Shown: positions 1-10,756 of the stretch, in pieces
Layout of the letters: the number at the start of each line of letters is the position of its first letter
How positions within the stretch are numbered: position 1 is the stretch's first letter
Assembly (NCBI RefSeq): GCF_905147365.1
Contig: NC_056420.1
Coordinates: 7,388,001-7,452,000, forward strand
DNA: 64,000 nucleotides
Reading direction: 5' to 3'
From: Aricia agestis
Lineage: Eukaryota; Arthropoda; Insecta; Lepidoptera; Lycaenidae
Translations under genes and position numbers: made by a program
Notes under the pieces: model-generated
What the model was told of the DNA's origin: nothing
Database searches by the model: none
Seen by the model: the letters and a program-made list of their open reading frames with translations, nothing else

Positions 1-9
1 TTAAAACTA

Positions 10-360
10 CAGCACCCGTAGTATGGCTACGGTAGAGATGCAAAAGTATAGACAAACGTCTGCGGAGATAAACTGAAGGTGCCGTGAAGATCAGGAGATC
101 TTCTCTGATCGGCTAGCCACAAATCGCGATCGACAAAAATTCAATTAAAATGCCACTTTATAACGTAGACTATAGTCTACGTCATAAATTAGGATTTTAT
201 TTGAATTTTTAGGACTATAGTCTATGTCATAAAGTGGCATCATATTTGATTCTTTGTCGATCGCGGCTAGCCGCGGTAAAGATCGGAACGGCACCTTCAG
301 TTTATCTCCGCAGTTTGTGTGTACTTTCGGAACTCTACTGTAGCCATGCTACGGGTGCTG
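10..360. mobile_element. Foldback MITE, about 350 bp
   Basis: Both ends carry CAGCACCCGTAG in inverted orientation, and the two halves pair over most of their length. Matching inverted blocks include the GATAAACTGAAGGTGCCGT region and the CGATCGAC/GTCGATCG region, with the ACTATAGTCTA words near the centre. There is no coding capacity, so this is a non-autonomous DNA element. Left flank TA and right flank AT do not give a clear target duplication. The superfamily is not determined. Confidence 0.75.
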
Positions 361-926
361 ATCTTGTACGATATTATATCCTCGGTATCCATTATCAACA
401 CGAGCATCTCTTTATTAACGTCAGAATGATTAACTCCCTACAGCGGTACAAGCGGGGAGCTTCCTATCAAATGACCGTCCCCACTTATTAGTATTAGCGT
501 CAGCTCGATGGAGCAAATATAAATATCGCCGATGTAGCTACGAGGATGTTTTTGCGATAATTTCATGAGGGGTATGGATGCAACTGTAAATTAAAATGAC
601 GCCCGACTCCAGAGACCAGAGTTAATTTTAATTTCAGCCACTTGCGAAAATATACTTGGTTGAAAATGAGAGGAATTTTAAATATTTCAAGGGATATTTT
701 CAAATATAATGGCGTTTTTTTTTGGCCATACGCCAAAATGTAGCTCTAATTATTAAGAATAAATGTATTTCCTTTTGGAGATGAAAATAAGCGGACGAAT
801 CTTTTTAGCTAGCCATTACCGTCATGATATTTTATTGGCTATAGCGACCATTACAATATGTTCTCTTAGTCAAACATTAGGAGACTTGCCACACTAGTTT
901 AGAGAAGTTCATAAGGAATATAAAAT
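361..926. other. No recognised feature
   Basis: AT-rich sequence with no credible open frame and no repeat shared with the rest of the window, apart from a 13-base word (TTGCCACACTAGT, near 886-898) that recurs near 1766-1778. Confidence 0.5.
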
Positions 927-1480
927 ACTAGATGACTCATGACGCCCGCAACTTCGTAGCGCCAAATTTTTTTTTTTTATGAAATAAGGGGGCAAACGAG
1001 CAAACGGGTCACCTGATGGAAAGCAACTTCCGTCGCCCCTGGACACTCGCAGCATCAGAAGAGCTGCAAGTGCGTTGCCGGCCTTTTAAGAGGGAATAGG
1101 GTAATAGGGGAGGGTAGGGAAGGGAAGGGAAGGGAATAGTTGAGGATATGGGAGGGTTAGGGGATTGGGCCTCCGGTAAACTCACTCACTCGGCGAAACA
1201 CAGCGCAAGCGCTGTTTCACGTCGGTTTTCAAGTGAGAACGTGGTATTTATCCGGTCGAGCCTGCCCATTCGTGCCGAAGCATGGCTCTCCCACGTACAT
1301 TTTCGTTTATCGCGCGGTAACTGTACATTTTTGCGGGATATAAAGTATCCAATATCCTTACTCCTTGAGTCCCGGGAAGTCAAAGTATCTCCATACCATG
1401 TTTCAGAAAAATCGGTTCAGCGGTTTAGGCGTGAAGAGGTAACAGACAGACACACTTTCACCATTATAAACTTTCGGAAT
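927..1480 (+). mobile_element. Family G Helitron-like element, split by a family A insertion
   Basis: The left piece (927-966) begins ACTAGATGACTCATGACGCC and runs to GCGCCAAA. The right piece (1298-1480) resumes at TTTCGTTTATCGCGCGG and continues through the GGTTCAGCGGTTTAGGCG and ACAGACAGACACACTTTC blocks. Uninterrupted copies elsewhere (29669-29887, 61908-62130) join these blocks directly, which shows that 967-1297 is a later insertion. Non-autonomous; from memory it resembles CTAGT-ended Helitron-like repeats common in Lepidoptera. Confidence 0.75.
967..1297 (-). mobile_element. Family A SINE-like retroposon, copy 1
   Basis: Read on the minus strand it starts TACGTGGGAGAGCCATGC, passes through GGGCCGGCTCGACCGG-type sequence, the CAGCGCTTGCGCTG hairpin, a CCCTNCCC-rich tract, then CAGGTGACCCGTTTGCTCG, and ends TTATTTCAT plus poly(A). 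The constant 5' end in most of the ten copies and the poly(A) 3' end suggest a SINE or a conserved short LINE derivative. I do not see tRNA A and B boxes. It is inserted inside a family G element. Confidence 0.8.
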
Positions 1481-1493
1481 TTTTTCCTATATA

Positions 1494-1752
1494 CAGTGTG
1501 TAACAAAAATAAGTGATAATACTTTAGGGTGTGTACGTGTTCCTTGTAGAGAGTTCACTGTGAAAGTAGCAGCGCTGAAAGACTAAATTTTTTTTTCACT
1601 TTTGTATGGGGAAACTCGTGACGCTCGGGCCCTTGCCCATACAAAAGTGAAAAAATTTTTTCGTCTTTCAGAGCTGCTACTTTCACAGTGAACTCTCTAC
1701 AAGGAACACGTACACACCCTAAAGTATTATCACTTATTTTTGTTACACACTG
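1494..1752. mobile_element. Family C hairpin MITE, copy 1
   Basis: The terminal inverted repeats CAGTGTGTAACAAAAATAAG extend into about 115-base arms that pair almost completely (AGTGATAATACTTTAGGGTG, GAGTTCACTGTGAAAGTAGC), around a central GACGCTCGGGCCCTTG loop. TA lies at the left edge (1492-1493); the right edge is CATA, probably a mutated TA. TA duplication and CAGTG ends fit a Tc1/mariner-type non-autonomous element. Confidence 0.85.
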
Positions 1753-1928
1753 CATAGAGGGACTTTGCCACACTAGTATCTGCAGGTCACAGTTTCAATC
1801 ACAGCACGGTAATAGTTGAGATGTTGGTGTGTGAACCGCCTGGGGTCGTCCAGGTCTCTACGGTCACGAAGCCTTAATATTGAGTCGGTATTGTTAGGGG
1901 ACTTATGCTAAGCTATCTGCTTAATCTT

Positions 1929-2084
1929 ATATATAAAAATGTATTTTAAAATGTGTTAGTAACGCTAAAACTCGAAAACGGCTGAACGGATTGGGCTAAT
2001 ATATTAAGACTAATCTTAAAATATTCGTAAAAATAATTCCAGGGAAGGTTTTAAAGTGACACGAAGTTCACCGGGACAGCTAGT
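1929..2084 (+). mobile_element. Family H Helitron-like fragment
   Basis: Contains the CTAAAACTCGAAAACGGCTG core, TATTCGTAAAAATAATTCCAGGGAAGG, and the terminus CACGAAGTTCACCGGGACAG followed by CTAGT. The CTAG end is typical of lepidopteran Helitron-like repeats (family recollection, not searched). Non-coding. Confidence 0.7.
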
Positions 2085-2119
2085 ATATGTTATACTTTCA
2101 ACGAGACAATCTTGTATAT

Positions 2120-2514
2120 TTATCTAATAATAATAATACTCCCCACACCGGTTTCGGTGACGGTGGCCGGTTTCATTGAAACCAGACCAGGTACGCAGGA
2201 GTAATTTTATAGTGCCCAAGTGTGTGCGCAGTACACAAGAGCACTCTCTATTCCTTTACTCTCATAACCCAGTGGGACGGAAGACCGACACGACTGGCGA
2301 GAGATCAGGCGCAGGACCGACTTTTTACATGCCCATCCGACGCATGGATCATCTTACTTGTCAGACAATCAGGTGATCAGCCTGCATTGTCCTAACCAAA
2401 CTTGGAAATAACATGTTTCCAACGCGGGATTCGAACCCACGACCTCCGGAGTCGAGAGCGACGCTCTAACCACTAGACCACGAAGGCGTTTTTTAAAAAA
2501 AAAATTATCTAATA
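2120..2514 (-). mobile_element. Family D tRNA-headed SINE, full length with TSD
   Basis: On the minus strand the right end is a tRNA-like head. The A box is TGGTCTAGTGG (complement of 2470-2480) and the B box is GGTTCGAATCC (complement of 2427-2437). A body follows that ends in an (ATT)n tail at 2124-2138. The 10-base direct repeat TTATCTAATA at 2120-2129 and 2505-2514 is a good target-site duplication and supports retroposition. The tRNA-like part (about 2424-2488) lacks a clean cloverleaf and is not called as a functional tRNA. Confidence 0.85.
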
Positions 2515-4394
2515 TTCGTAATTCGGCAATGGTTACAACTTATCTCTGAAAAATAATTTTATTTCCTCTCTGTTATTACAAAAATATTTGTAACTCTATC
2601 ATGAAATACTGTTTCTGTAGTTATTGCATAAAAATACAATAACTACAGAATAGCCTTGTCCAGGGAGCGAAAATCAGTAATTCGTATAACTAAAGATACA
2701 CCGGAGATTCCAAGTTTCATTAATTTCATAAAGTTTTGTAAAGGAGCACTTTTTGTCTGTATTGATTTTAATTCGAACCCGAGTGGATGACTTACGAAAT
2801 TGCTCCCCGTAAAAAGTTATTGAAAGTTACATAACGAACCTCTTCAACTTTTCAAAATGGCGGGTGGGCTTTTTTATGAATTTCAATATTACTTTTTATT
2901 GTTATTTGTTTGTAATTCAATTTTGTGTTGAATTTTAATAGAATAATACAATTTTGTGTGTTCACGATGATTTAATCAGTTACAACGACGTGACGGTTTA
3001 GATAAGCTGCAAACTTTATAAGCTTTAAAGCCTTAAATAAATTATTTCAAGTTTTGAATAAAATCTAAATACAATTAAATTTACTGCCTTCATAGGTGCT
3101 TTTCCTAATTTCGTTTACAGATGTGTATCTATTCACTAACGATTTTGATTGGCTATCGTAAAATATTAACCAATCAACAACAACCATTTGAATAGATGAA
3201 ATCCTGTCAAAGAATCTCAGAACCAGGAATTAGTTACTTAACAGTAGACGCTGTTAAGCATATTTTGTTTATCAACCCACAAATTAAGTTAAAAATGGAA
3301 TCTAGTTTTTTAAATCATTAAGAACAAGACTGCGTTCATAACTCAACGCCTAATTTTTCTGATGGTTAATACACAAATGATAACTGCGACCATTGCTATG
3401 CTGCAAAAGTCCCGTTTCCACAAATGCTATGATATTTCAAAATAAATAAAGCGTGACATTAAGAAAAGGCCAATTTGGAAAAGTAAACATGGTGGCAGTG
3501 GCATGTAATCGAGTAACCGGCGTTCGCAACGTAAGGAATCAATTTGGTTCAGAAATCATAGTAACTATGTCAGAAGGTTATAGTAATGTAAGAGCGGGCC
3601 GTTATCCGCGGTTCACGCCGCGCCGTGAGATAACCAGTGGAGACAACCATAGACAACCTTATAGACAACCGCAGACAACCTTATACGGAAATATGGTTGC
3701 GGCGACACGGGGTCTGTGCATGCACATTAAATTTCTAACAATTTATGATTATAATGGTGCGGTTGATGCGTATGCAACATTAGGTTGAGTTTCGAGAATT
3801 TTCTAATTGCACACGATTCTCTAGTCATTTCAATGATAGAATCTATTTCGCTTTATTATTACATTTCTCTCTCTTATTCGTTCGTAACAACCACATTTTA
3901 AACTGCTTCTGTATTGCATGATATCTGTTATTTTCTATTAATTCTTTTTTCCTTACATTTTGTTTAAAAAAAGATGTATCCGACAAAACATGAGAGCTAT
4001 TTTACATCGTACCATCTTATTGTATATCTACCATATTTTTGCAAATAAACATTGTTATTCTTAAAGACATAATAATAATATTTAATAACACAAATAAATA
4101 AAGAGATTATTCAAAGATACAACGACGAATAAAGATAAGATATTAAACAGATAGTCCATATTGAATAATACACCTAACTATACAGTAACAGGTCATGTCG
4201 GTTGACCTTGGTCATCGCGAAGTGTCACCCCGACAGGCGTGACCAACGCGACGTGATGGATATGAATTGAATTTGTATGTCACTAGTGCCACTGCAGTAC
4301 CGGTTTTCAGAACTAAAGTGATAAACGTGGGTTTTGATGTTAGCTCGAGTGTAGGTACAAAACCAAGATTTTAAATTTTGATCACAGACGTTTA
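2515..4394. other. Mostly unique AT-rich DNA
   Basis: No repeat family member or credible exon seen. A 111-codon open frame at 3453-3788 has no recognised domain. A short imperfect tandem of AGACAACC words sits at about 3642-3681. The motif GATTGGCTA...TTAACCAATC near 3147-3177 is a short inverted pair of unknown meaning. Confidence 0.5.
3642..3681. repeat. Short AGACAACC tandem
   Basis: Four AGACAACC words occur about every 10 to 12 bases. Minor imperfect tandem repeat. Confidence 0.5.
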
Positions 4395-4396
4395 TA

Positions 4397-4656
4397 CAGT
4401 GTGTAACAAAAATAAGTGATAATACTTTAGGGTGTGTACGTGTTCCTAGTAGAGAATTCACTGTGAAAGTAGCAGCTCTGAAAGACGAAAATTTTTTTTC
4501 ACTTTTGTATGGGCAAGGGCCCGAGCGTCACGAGTTTCCCCATAAAAAAAATTAAAAAAATTTTTGGTCTTTCAGCGCTGCTACTTTCACAGTGAACTCT
4601 CTACAAGGAACACGTACACACCCTAAAGTATTATCACTTATTTTTGTTACACCCTG
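4397..4656. mobile_element. Family C hairpin MITE, copy 2
   Basis: CAGTGTGTAACAAAAATAAG at the left and its complement (ending ACCCTG) at the right, flanked by TA at 4395-4396 and 4657-4658. Long self-complementary arms. The central loop is in the opposite orientation to copy 1 (GGGCAAGGGCCCGAGCG reads forward here). Confidence 0.85.
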
Positions 4657-4850
4657 TATAGAAGGGTGTAAGCATATAAGTGCATTAAACGCAACACACA
4701 CAGCACGCAACAACGAAGTGACAATACGTTAAGGTGCATTTGTGTCCCTTGTTATAGTTCAGCGCTGCTACTTTCACAGTAAACTTTGTACGAGGAACAC
4801 AAACACACCCTAATGTATTATCATATCACATTGTTTTGTTACATCCTGTA
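4657..4850. mobile_element. Degenerate family C copy abutting copy 2
   Basis: Begins TAGAAGGGTGTAAGC and ends TGTTACATCCTG followed by TA. Contains diverged versions of the arm blocks (GAAGTGACAATACGTTAAGG; CTGCTACTTTCACAGT; CACCCTAATGTATTATC). It is shorter and more diverged than copy 2, which it touches at a shared TA. Confidence 0.65.
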
Positions 4851-5221
4851 TAGATAAACGCCTATTAATACCAAAACTGCTCGGGCGTCGATTTTAACGA
4901 CTCAATAATCACTAAATCACTTATGTAAAAAAGTACTTTCCCATAAACTAATATTATACAGTATCTATGTTTAAAAAAAATCATACAATTTTCTTAGGAA
5001 ACCTTTAGAATTTCTGTTTACAAAAACACTACTTTACAAATAAACAAACGAACATAATTATAGCGTAAAGTTGAAACAAAATTAATTAATTAAAGGAAAA
5101 GTAAAAATGGGACTAAAATATAAAAGGTACTTCAATTTTAATTAAAGGAAACGGATGTTAGACGTCTACGTCCGGCCGAGCTTGTATCAATTTCCTCCAT
5201 ACAAGCAATAAGAAAGGTTTT
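4851..5221. other. No recognised feature
   Basis: AT-rich sequence, no repeat or coding signal seen. Confidence 0.5.
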
Positions 5222-5270
5222 GTACAAAGCTACGAATAATAAATAGTTTTTATTATTCGTAGGTACAAAG
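5222..5270. mobile_element. Miniature 33-bp palindrome with perfect 8-bp TSD
   Basis: CTACGAATAATAAA and its exact complement (5230-5243 and 5249-5262) are separated by TAGTT. The pair is bracketed by GTACAAAG at 5222-5229 and 5263-5270. The same terminal sequence with 8-bp flanks bounds the larger element at 9618-10212. This looks like an extreme deletion derivative, essentially two terminal repeats, of a DNA transposon. Confidence 0.7.
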
Positions 5271-5409
5271 TAAAGAAAAAAGGGAAGTTACTTGAATCAT
5301 AGATGAAATGCAATATTATTAAAAATCGTTGTACACAAAATCGTGATATTGCCCATAATTTTGTTCGCGCACAATTATTTATAGCGCGATAGCCATACGT
5401 GATACTTTG

Positions 5410-5451
5410 CTACAATGAAAGCTATCATAGGTGTGATAGCTTTTATTGTAG
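5410..5451. repeat. Short palindrome
   Basis: CTACAATGAAAGCTATCA and its inverse, 18-base arms with one mismatch and a 6-base loop. Confidence 0.8.
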
Positions 5452-5461
5452 GACTATATTG

Positions 5462-5660
5462 TAATTATTTCGCCATCTTGGATGGTCGGCCATATTGGAT
5501 TTAGAGTGATGTCACATACCATATCGTGCATGGTCATCCAAACTAAACGCGTATGCAAAATTTCAGCTCAATCGGTTAAATATATCTACTTTAAAATTGA
5601 GTTCCAAAATTCCACCGTAACATACATACATACATATAGAGCAAGTTAAATAAAAGCTTT
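5462..5660 (+). repeat. Interspersed repeat fragment (GCCATCTTGGAT type)
   Basis: Contains GCCATCTTGGATGGTCGGCC, TTTCAGCTCAATCGGTTAA, AATTCCACCGTAACATACAT and a TAAATAAAAGCTTTT end. From memory this block order belongs to a widespread lepidopteran repeat, possibly the 3' end of a LINE. No second copy in this window. Confidence 0.5.
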
Positions 5661-6670
5661 TAAAATACTTACATCATACATATTAGAAATGGAACGAATA
5701 ACAAAAACTCTGGCTGTAATAAGAAGTATACTCAAATGAAACGGAAAAGATGCACATGTATGTCGCATCGTGTTTTCAATCAGCCATACACCGGCTCCGA
5801 CAACGGCTTATCCATGTCCATCCACTCGTTATTGTAATGGACATATTATGCTAGTAGCTTGTAGAGCACTGTAATCTACTAGTGCCTGCTCTAGATATAG
5901 AAATTCTTACGTACTTAAACAGTAGCTAAAGTAAGAGTTAAAAAGTCATAAAAATATATTGATTAAAGAAAGAACGAATTAGTATTTAACTACAGATATT
6001 TAAGAAGACCAAAAAGTGAAGAAGCCAACTTAAAAAAAAAAAACACAACCAAAAATCGAACCAATGCAGGAATACATAATATCCCAATAAATCCAAATGT
6101 GCTCTTCGCGTTAAAATAATTATAAAACCGACTTAAATGAAATGTAGAATCTACATTTTTTAGTCTCAAAAATAGGATAGCAATATCTAACAATGGTCAA
6201 CTTGACAGATGATAATATAAAGTTAAATTGTAATAATATAACTTAATTGAAAAAATAACAATGATTGTAGCTTATAAATTATCGTTATATAACATTAAAG
6301 AAGTTCAGTAACTAGCTCAAAAGTTAGCTATCAACGGATATGAACATATACTGGGAATCGGGGAAAATTTTAATGGCCTACGCTTTTTATTAATTAAAAC
6401 ACTATCGACTAGGTCAGGTCGTGTTCTAAATATGAAATTGTTGCATATTCGAGTGGTGTGGAAACACACCTGGGAGAGTGAACATATTTGTATGTACTTT
6501 TTACTGATCGGTTCTAAAACATTAATTATTAAATGCATCTAATACATATAGTTTGAAAAGAAATGGACAATGGACATATATGAAGACGTAAGTAGGTAAA
6601 GTGGATATCTAACTATAACATGAGAGTAATTAATAATTTTTCACCTTTAATTTGAACAAACCTTGTAACA
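5661..6670. other. No recognised feature
   Basis: AT-rich, only short meaningless frames on either strand. Confidence 0.5.
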
Positions 6671-6849
6671 TTTTTTTTTGTGTTGGGGGAATGCCTTTAC
6701 GCATCCCTGGGGCTTGGGGGATCACCGAGGTATGTGGGACTCCCCGGGGCGGATGTCAGATCCGCACCCGGGACTACCCACTAAACCCCAAAAGTGTTCC
6801 TGCTCCTGAAGGTGGAGCTATGGGAAACGCGTGATACACGACCGCAGCA
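6671..6849 (-). mobile_element. Family K poly(A) retroposon tail, copy 1
   Basis: Poly(T) at 6671 followed by GGGGGAATGCCTTTACGCAT, CACCGAGGTATGTGGGACTC and GGACTACCCACTAAACCCC. On the minus strand this is the same tail as 48503-48843, which has a proven TSD. The right boundary is uncertain. Confidence 0.7.
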
Positions 6850-8068
6850 AATTTTTTTTTTAATAATTTTCCCGGTCCTACCTCCATTTTTGCAAAGAAC
6901 GTATATTTTTAAATAGTTAGTAACCTACTTCATCCACTTACGTCTTCTGAAATGGGCACAAAGTTCACCAATGAGCTTCTCGTAAAAGTCGGTTAATTAC
7001 ACAGTACACACAAAGAACCTTAGAAAACCACAATTCCATTCAATTCCAAACAATCAAATTACCGACAAATCATCACCAAAACCGTAAATATGAGATCATT
7101 AGCAGATCAAGAGGTCAAAGTAATTCAAAGTTACTTTGTTAACGAAATTACTCGTAATAATCGTGAAAGTGAGCAAGTCGTACCGGCCATATACATTATA
7201 CAAGCCATATACGCAAAGTTTAAAGCGGCATGATTTCCCGCAAGTGTTGCTATGTTATTTAGCATACGGCGGATGCATTAGACGTATAAGTGAATATGTA
7301 CACAGTCACAATTTGAATTTCAGTAAATAGGAAATGAAAGCATATTTGGTAATACGGATATTGGGTTACGAATTCACTGTAATAATATACGGATTAAAAA
7401 GAAATTAAGTGGTCATGACTCGTGAGTTTTATTCTTAAATTTATTTTTTAAGATTCAAGTGAAAATAAAACGAACTTGTTTATACAAAATATAACTGGAT
7501 TTACTGCACATAATAAAGAAAAACTCAGCTTAGCGCAATAAAACTTAAAAATTTGAGTAAATTAATGGAAACATAATCATTAATTGATTAAAATGTCAAA
7601 AAATTCAGTCGCACTAAATAACTGCCGAAACCACTTAAATAAGAATACAGTTCCTAAAGCCAATAAGCATAATATTGTATAATCTGTGGTACAACCAAAA
7701 GAAAACGTTAGCGCGTCAAAATTCCTCTCCTAACGACTTGGAACCATAAAGTGAGAATGCAGATCATAAAAGCATATTTGTATAATCTGTCGCGGATGTA
7801 ATACTTGCATCCAGATGAAGTAATTCACATAACGGCAAGCGACAGGTGAGGACATCATCTGTCAGACGGTTATTACAGAATACCACTACAGTGGTTTATG
7901 ATTAACGAAAGGATTCGAGCAAACCGCATCTTGAAGCATTCCCACGCGTTCAAAGCTTTGAATTCTTCTGATTTGTCAGAATGTGTCTGAAGTGAGGTTA
8001 AATGTGCTGGGAAATAAAAATGAAAATAGTCAAAAAATTGATAATTAAACTTACTATCATTAGTCAAT
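6850..8068. other. No recognised feature
   Basis: AT-rich, unique in this window, no coding signal. Confidence 0.5.
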
Positions 8069-8110
8069 TTATTTCAATAGTAAACATTCATATGTTTACT
8101 ATTGAAATAA
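8069..8110. repeat. Perfect palindrome, 19-bp arms
   Basis: TTATTTCAATAGTAAACAT at 8069-8087 and its exact complement at 8092-8110, with a 4-base TCAT loop. Confidence 0.9.
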
Positions 8111-8114
8111 GTTA

Positions 8115-8470
8115 AATAATTGAAAATAGTTATTGCAAAAGGATTACTGATTAATATTATGAATAGAGTATTAAGGATTAGGTTGAATAAAACATTTAAA
8201 CAATTTGTATTCCTGTGTTAGCAGATATGGCTGAAGTTTTATTCGATGTAATGAAAAATAATCGACAATCGGTAAAATGGAATAGGAAAAAACTAATATT
8301 GATAATTAAAATTACTAATAAACAGAATAATAAGGATTAGGTTAAATAAAGCAATTAATCGCTTTGTACTCTTGTGTATAAATAAATAATTGAAAATAGT
8401 AATTATTGCATCGGTAAAACTACTATCGACTATTAAAATAAATTATTTACTGCCGAAATAGAATAATAAC
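8115..8470. repeat. Scrambled local duplications
   Basis: GGATTAGGTTGAATAAA (about 8175) recurs as GGATTAGGTTAAATAAA (about 8333). TAATTGAAAATAGTTATTGC (about 8117) recurs in altered form at about 8385. The order is not a simple tandem. AT-rich and old. Confidence 0.5.
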
Positions 8471-9609
8471 GATCAAAGCATTAAATTTGATTGTACAATC
8501 GTAAAATTAGTTTTGAACAATAAAAAAGTTCAGTCCATTCGCTAGTTAATTTGCTCGATTTTCCGATTTCTGAATAAATTGAACATAATTTAGTGTCGGT
8601 ATGATAAACGGTTGCTAATCTCGGGGAATTAATTGCATATTTGATACGCACCTAGCGGAACCCTCTCTGTCACGAAGATGCCATAGATTATAACTTGCAT
8701 AGATCTATTCATTATAATGATTCGCGCGTCGAAAACAAAATATGTAGCGATTGAACCTATCATTATGCTTTCTATAATATTCTTTTCGTATTTTTCACTT
8801 CCGTTCCATTACAAAGTACTTAAGCACGTTAATATTAGAAAGGTAGTAAGCAAATGAAGTCGCAAACTTTTAGTTGGCGTACTGTATTTTCATTGGATCT
8901 ACAACATCTTAATATAATATAATATGGACTTAAGAGGAGTCCACACCGCCGTTTTTCCATACAAACGTTGTCCCCTGTTTCCTCCCTGGATAATGCCGGT
9001 AGAGTTATGATTTTTTCCTAAATATCTATGGCCACTTTTAACATGTCCCTATGTTTTCTTTTTTTTCATAATTTTATTATTAAAAAAGATAAGAACGTCC
9101 AAAAACCCAAAAAATGGCCAGATTTTCCTCTGTGTTCAAACACTCAGAAAACAAAACTGGCTAAAATATACCAAAAAAAAAAAACAGGAACACAGCTCAA
9201 GCCTTGCTTTAATTCTTAATAAAAAACTTTTCCTTATAAACGTATTGTGCACTTCTAAGTTCTAAGAAACACTACTTTTCTATGTATAACAGTAATACTT
9301 TCTTCTATTATTTTCTCATGTCCTCATTATCTTTTATCGATTTGCGACAAATTTTGGCCTCGAGGCTTGCTCATTTGTTGATAGATAGCATCGCAGCCGA
9401 ATTCCAACCTACCTGCTTTAAGAACAATGCTTTCAGATGCATGACGGAGTCTTCACAGAACAATAAGACAACAATAAGACCATTTTCAATCGAACAATTT
9501 ACCTTGAAACTGGACCTCAGTCGTGTCGCTGGAGTCCCATTTTAAAGTTATCAATTACGTATCGGCAATACCGTTCGGAGTACCGCTTATGCCATAATTC
9601 TTTTAGATG
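8471..9609. other. No recognised feature
   Basis: AT-rich, unique here, no coding signal. Confidence 0.5.
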
Positions 9610-9686
9610 GACGAAATCTACGACTAATAAAAACTAAGAAAGAGTAACTGTGTCAAAAAATTTGTCCACGAGTCTACAAATGTGAC

Positions 9687-9719
9687 CCGAATACATGCGT
9701 ACCTTATGCATGTATTCGG
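9687..9719. repeat. Short palindrome inside the 9.6-kb element
   Basis: CCGAATACATGC and GCATGTATTCGG, 12-base arms around a short spacer. Confidence 0.8.
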
Positions 9720-9726
9720 TACACAA

Positions 9727-10047
9727 TTTTTTTTAATGATATAAGGGGGCTAACGAGCAAACGGGTCACCTGATGGAAAGCAACTTCCGTCGCCCATAGA
9801 CACTCGCAGCATCAGAAGAGCTGCAGGTGCAATGCCGGCCTTTTAATAGGGAATAGGGAAATATAAGAGGGTAGGGAAGGGAAGGGAATAGGGGAGGGTA
9901 TGGAAGGGAATAGGGTAGGGGCCTCCGGTAAACTCACTCACTCGGCGAAACACAGCGCAAGCGCTGTTTCACGCCGATTTTCTGTGAGGACGTGGTATTC
10001 TCCGGTCGAGCCGGCCCATTTGTGCCGAAGCATGGCTCTCCCACGTA
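9727..10047 (-). mobile_element. Family A SINE-like retroposon, copy 2
   Basis: Same block order as copy 1, with poly(T) at the left and CCCACGTA at the right. A possible target duplication is GTACACAA before the poly(T) versus GTACAAAA overlapping the right end (7 of 8). Inserted within the 9618-10212 element. Confidence 0.8.
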
Positions 10048-10452
10048 CAAAAATTGTGTAAATATAGAAGTGACAATTAATGTCAACGGCTTTATTTCGT
10101 TAAATTAAGTGTGTTTCGTTGCTATTGCTATATTTTAGTGTGCGAACAGGAACCAAATTCAAAACGGTTCAAGTATGGGTGGTTACGTTTCCTTAGTTTT
10201 TATTATTCGTAGGACGATTTTCTACAATCACACGATATTTTCCTCAAGTTGGATGGCTACTGTTTTGTCAGCGAAAAGATTGAATAAGGGATGACTATTT
10301 TATGTTTGCAATAGATTGTGTTTTTTGTAGACCGATACTACTACACTTAACGCAAGTTTGCAAGACATCCTTTGTAAACAAACTGTACACTGGGTATTAT
10401 TGCTAGTTCATCAAATTAACCCCAAACCATGATAAAGCTGCCAAAATGCATC

Positions 10453-10756
10453 TAAGGTTGGGTTGCACCAGATTCGTGGTTAAAGTTAAAGTTATGGTTA
10501 AAGTTAAAATCTACTTAACTTTAACCGGAGAAATTGACAGATGACAGTTGATCCAACAAGGTTATAAATGAATGTGGGCGGGGGCGCTGCTGGTAAAGGA
10601 GAACTGTCAAAAGTGGCGTTTTTTGTATGATGACAGCGTTAGTTAAATATGCCGTGTTGATGGCGTCCATTTTTAACTTTAACCAAAGATTTGACATTTT
10701 GCATTGTAGTTAAAGTTACAGATATAGTTAAAGTTAGTTGGTGCAACCCAACCTTA
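10453..10756. mobile_element. MITE with AGGTTGGGTTGCACCA ends and TA TSD
   Basis: AGGTTGGGTTGCACCA at 10455 and its complement TGGTGCAACCCAACCT ending at 10754, flanked by TA on both sides. The subterminal regions repeat GTTAAAGTTAAA words in inverted sense. 300 bp, non-coding. TA duplications suggest Tc1/mariner affinity. Confidence 0.85.

Larger units (their letters stand above)
9618..10212. mobile_element. DNA element with CTACGA...TCGTAG ends, carrying a family A insertion
   Basis: The left end CTACGACTAATAAAAACTAA and the right end CTTAGTTTTTATTATTCGTA plus G form about 20-base terminal inverted repeats. The 8-base flanks GACGAAAT (9610-9617) and GACGATTT (10213-10220) agree at 6 of 8 positions. 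Removing the family A insertion (9727-10047) leaves about 274 bp with no coding capacity. The termini match the 33-bp palindrome at 5230-5262. An 8-bp TSD is seen in hAT, P and Merlin groups, but the CTACGA end does not fit the usual hAT CAG start, so I leave the superfamily open. Confidence 0.7.

Noticed and set aside
2424..2488. Minus-strand tRNA gene
   Set aside because: A and B boxes are good, but it is fused to a SINE body with TSD and no clean anticodon arm could be folded. Treated as a SINE head.
3453..3788. 111-codon open frame
   Set aside because: No recognisable domain, no promoter or splice context, and an AGACAACC tandem inside it. Length is compatible with chance.
9720..10065. 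Family A as a DNA transposon, because inverted ACACAATTTTT/AAAAATTGTGT flanks copy 2
   Set aside because: The host element and poly(T) supply the apparent symmetry. Other copies do not show consistent inverted flanks, and the poly(A) end fits retroposition.
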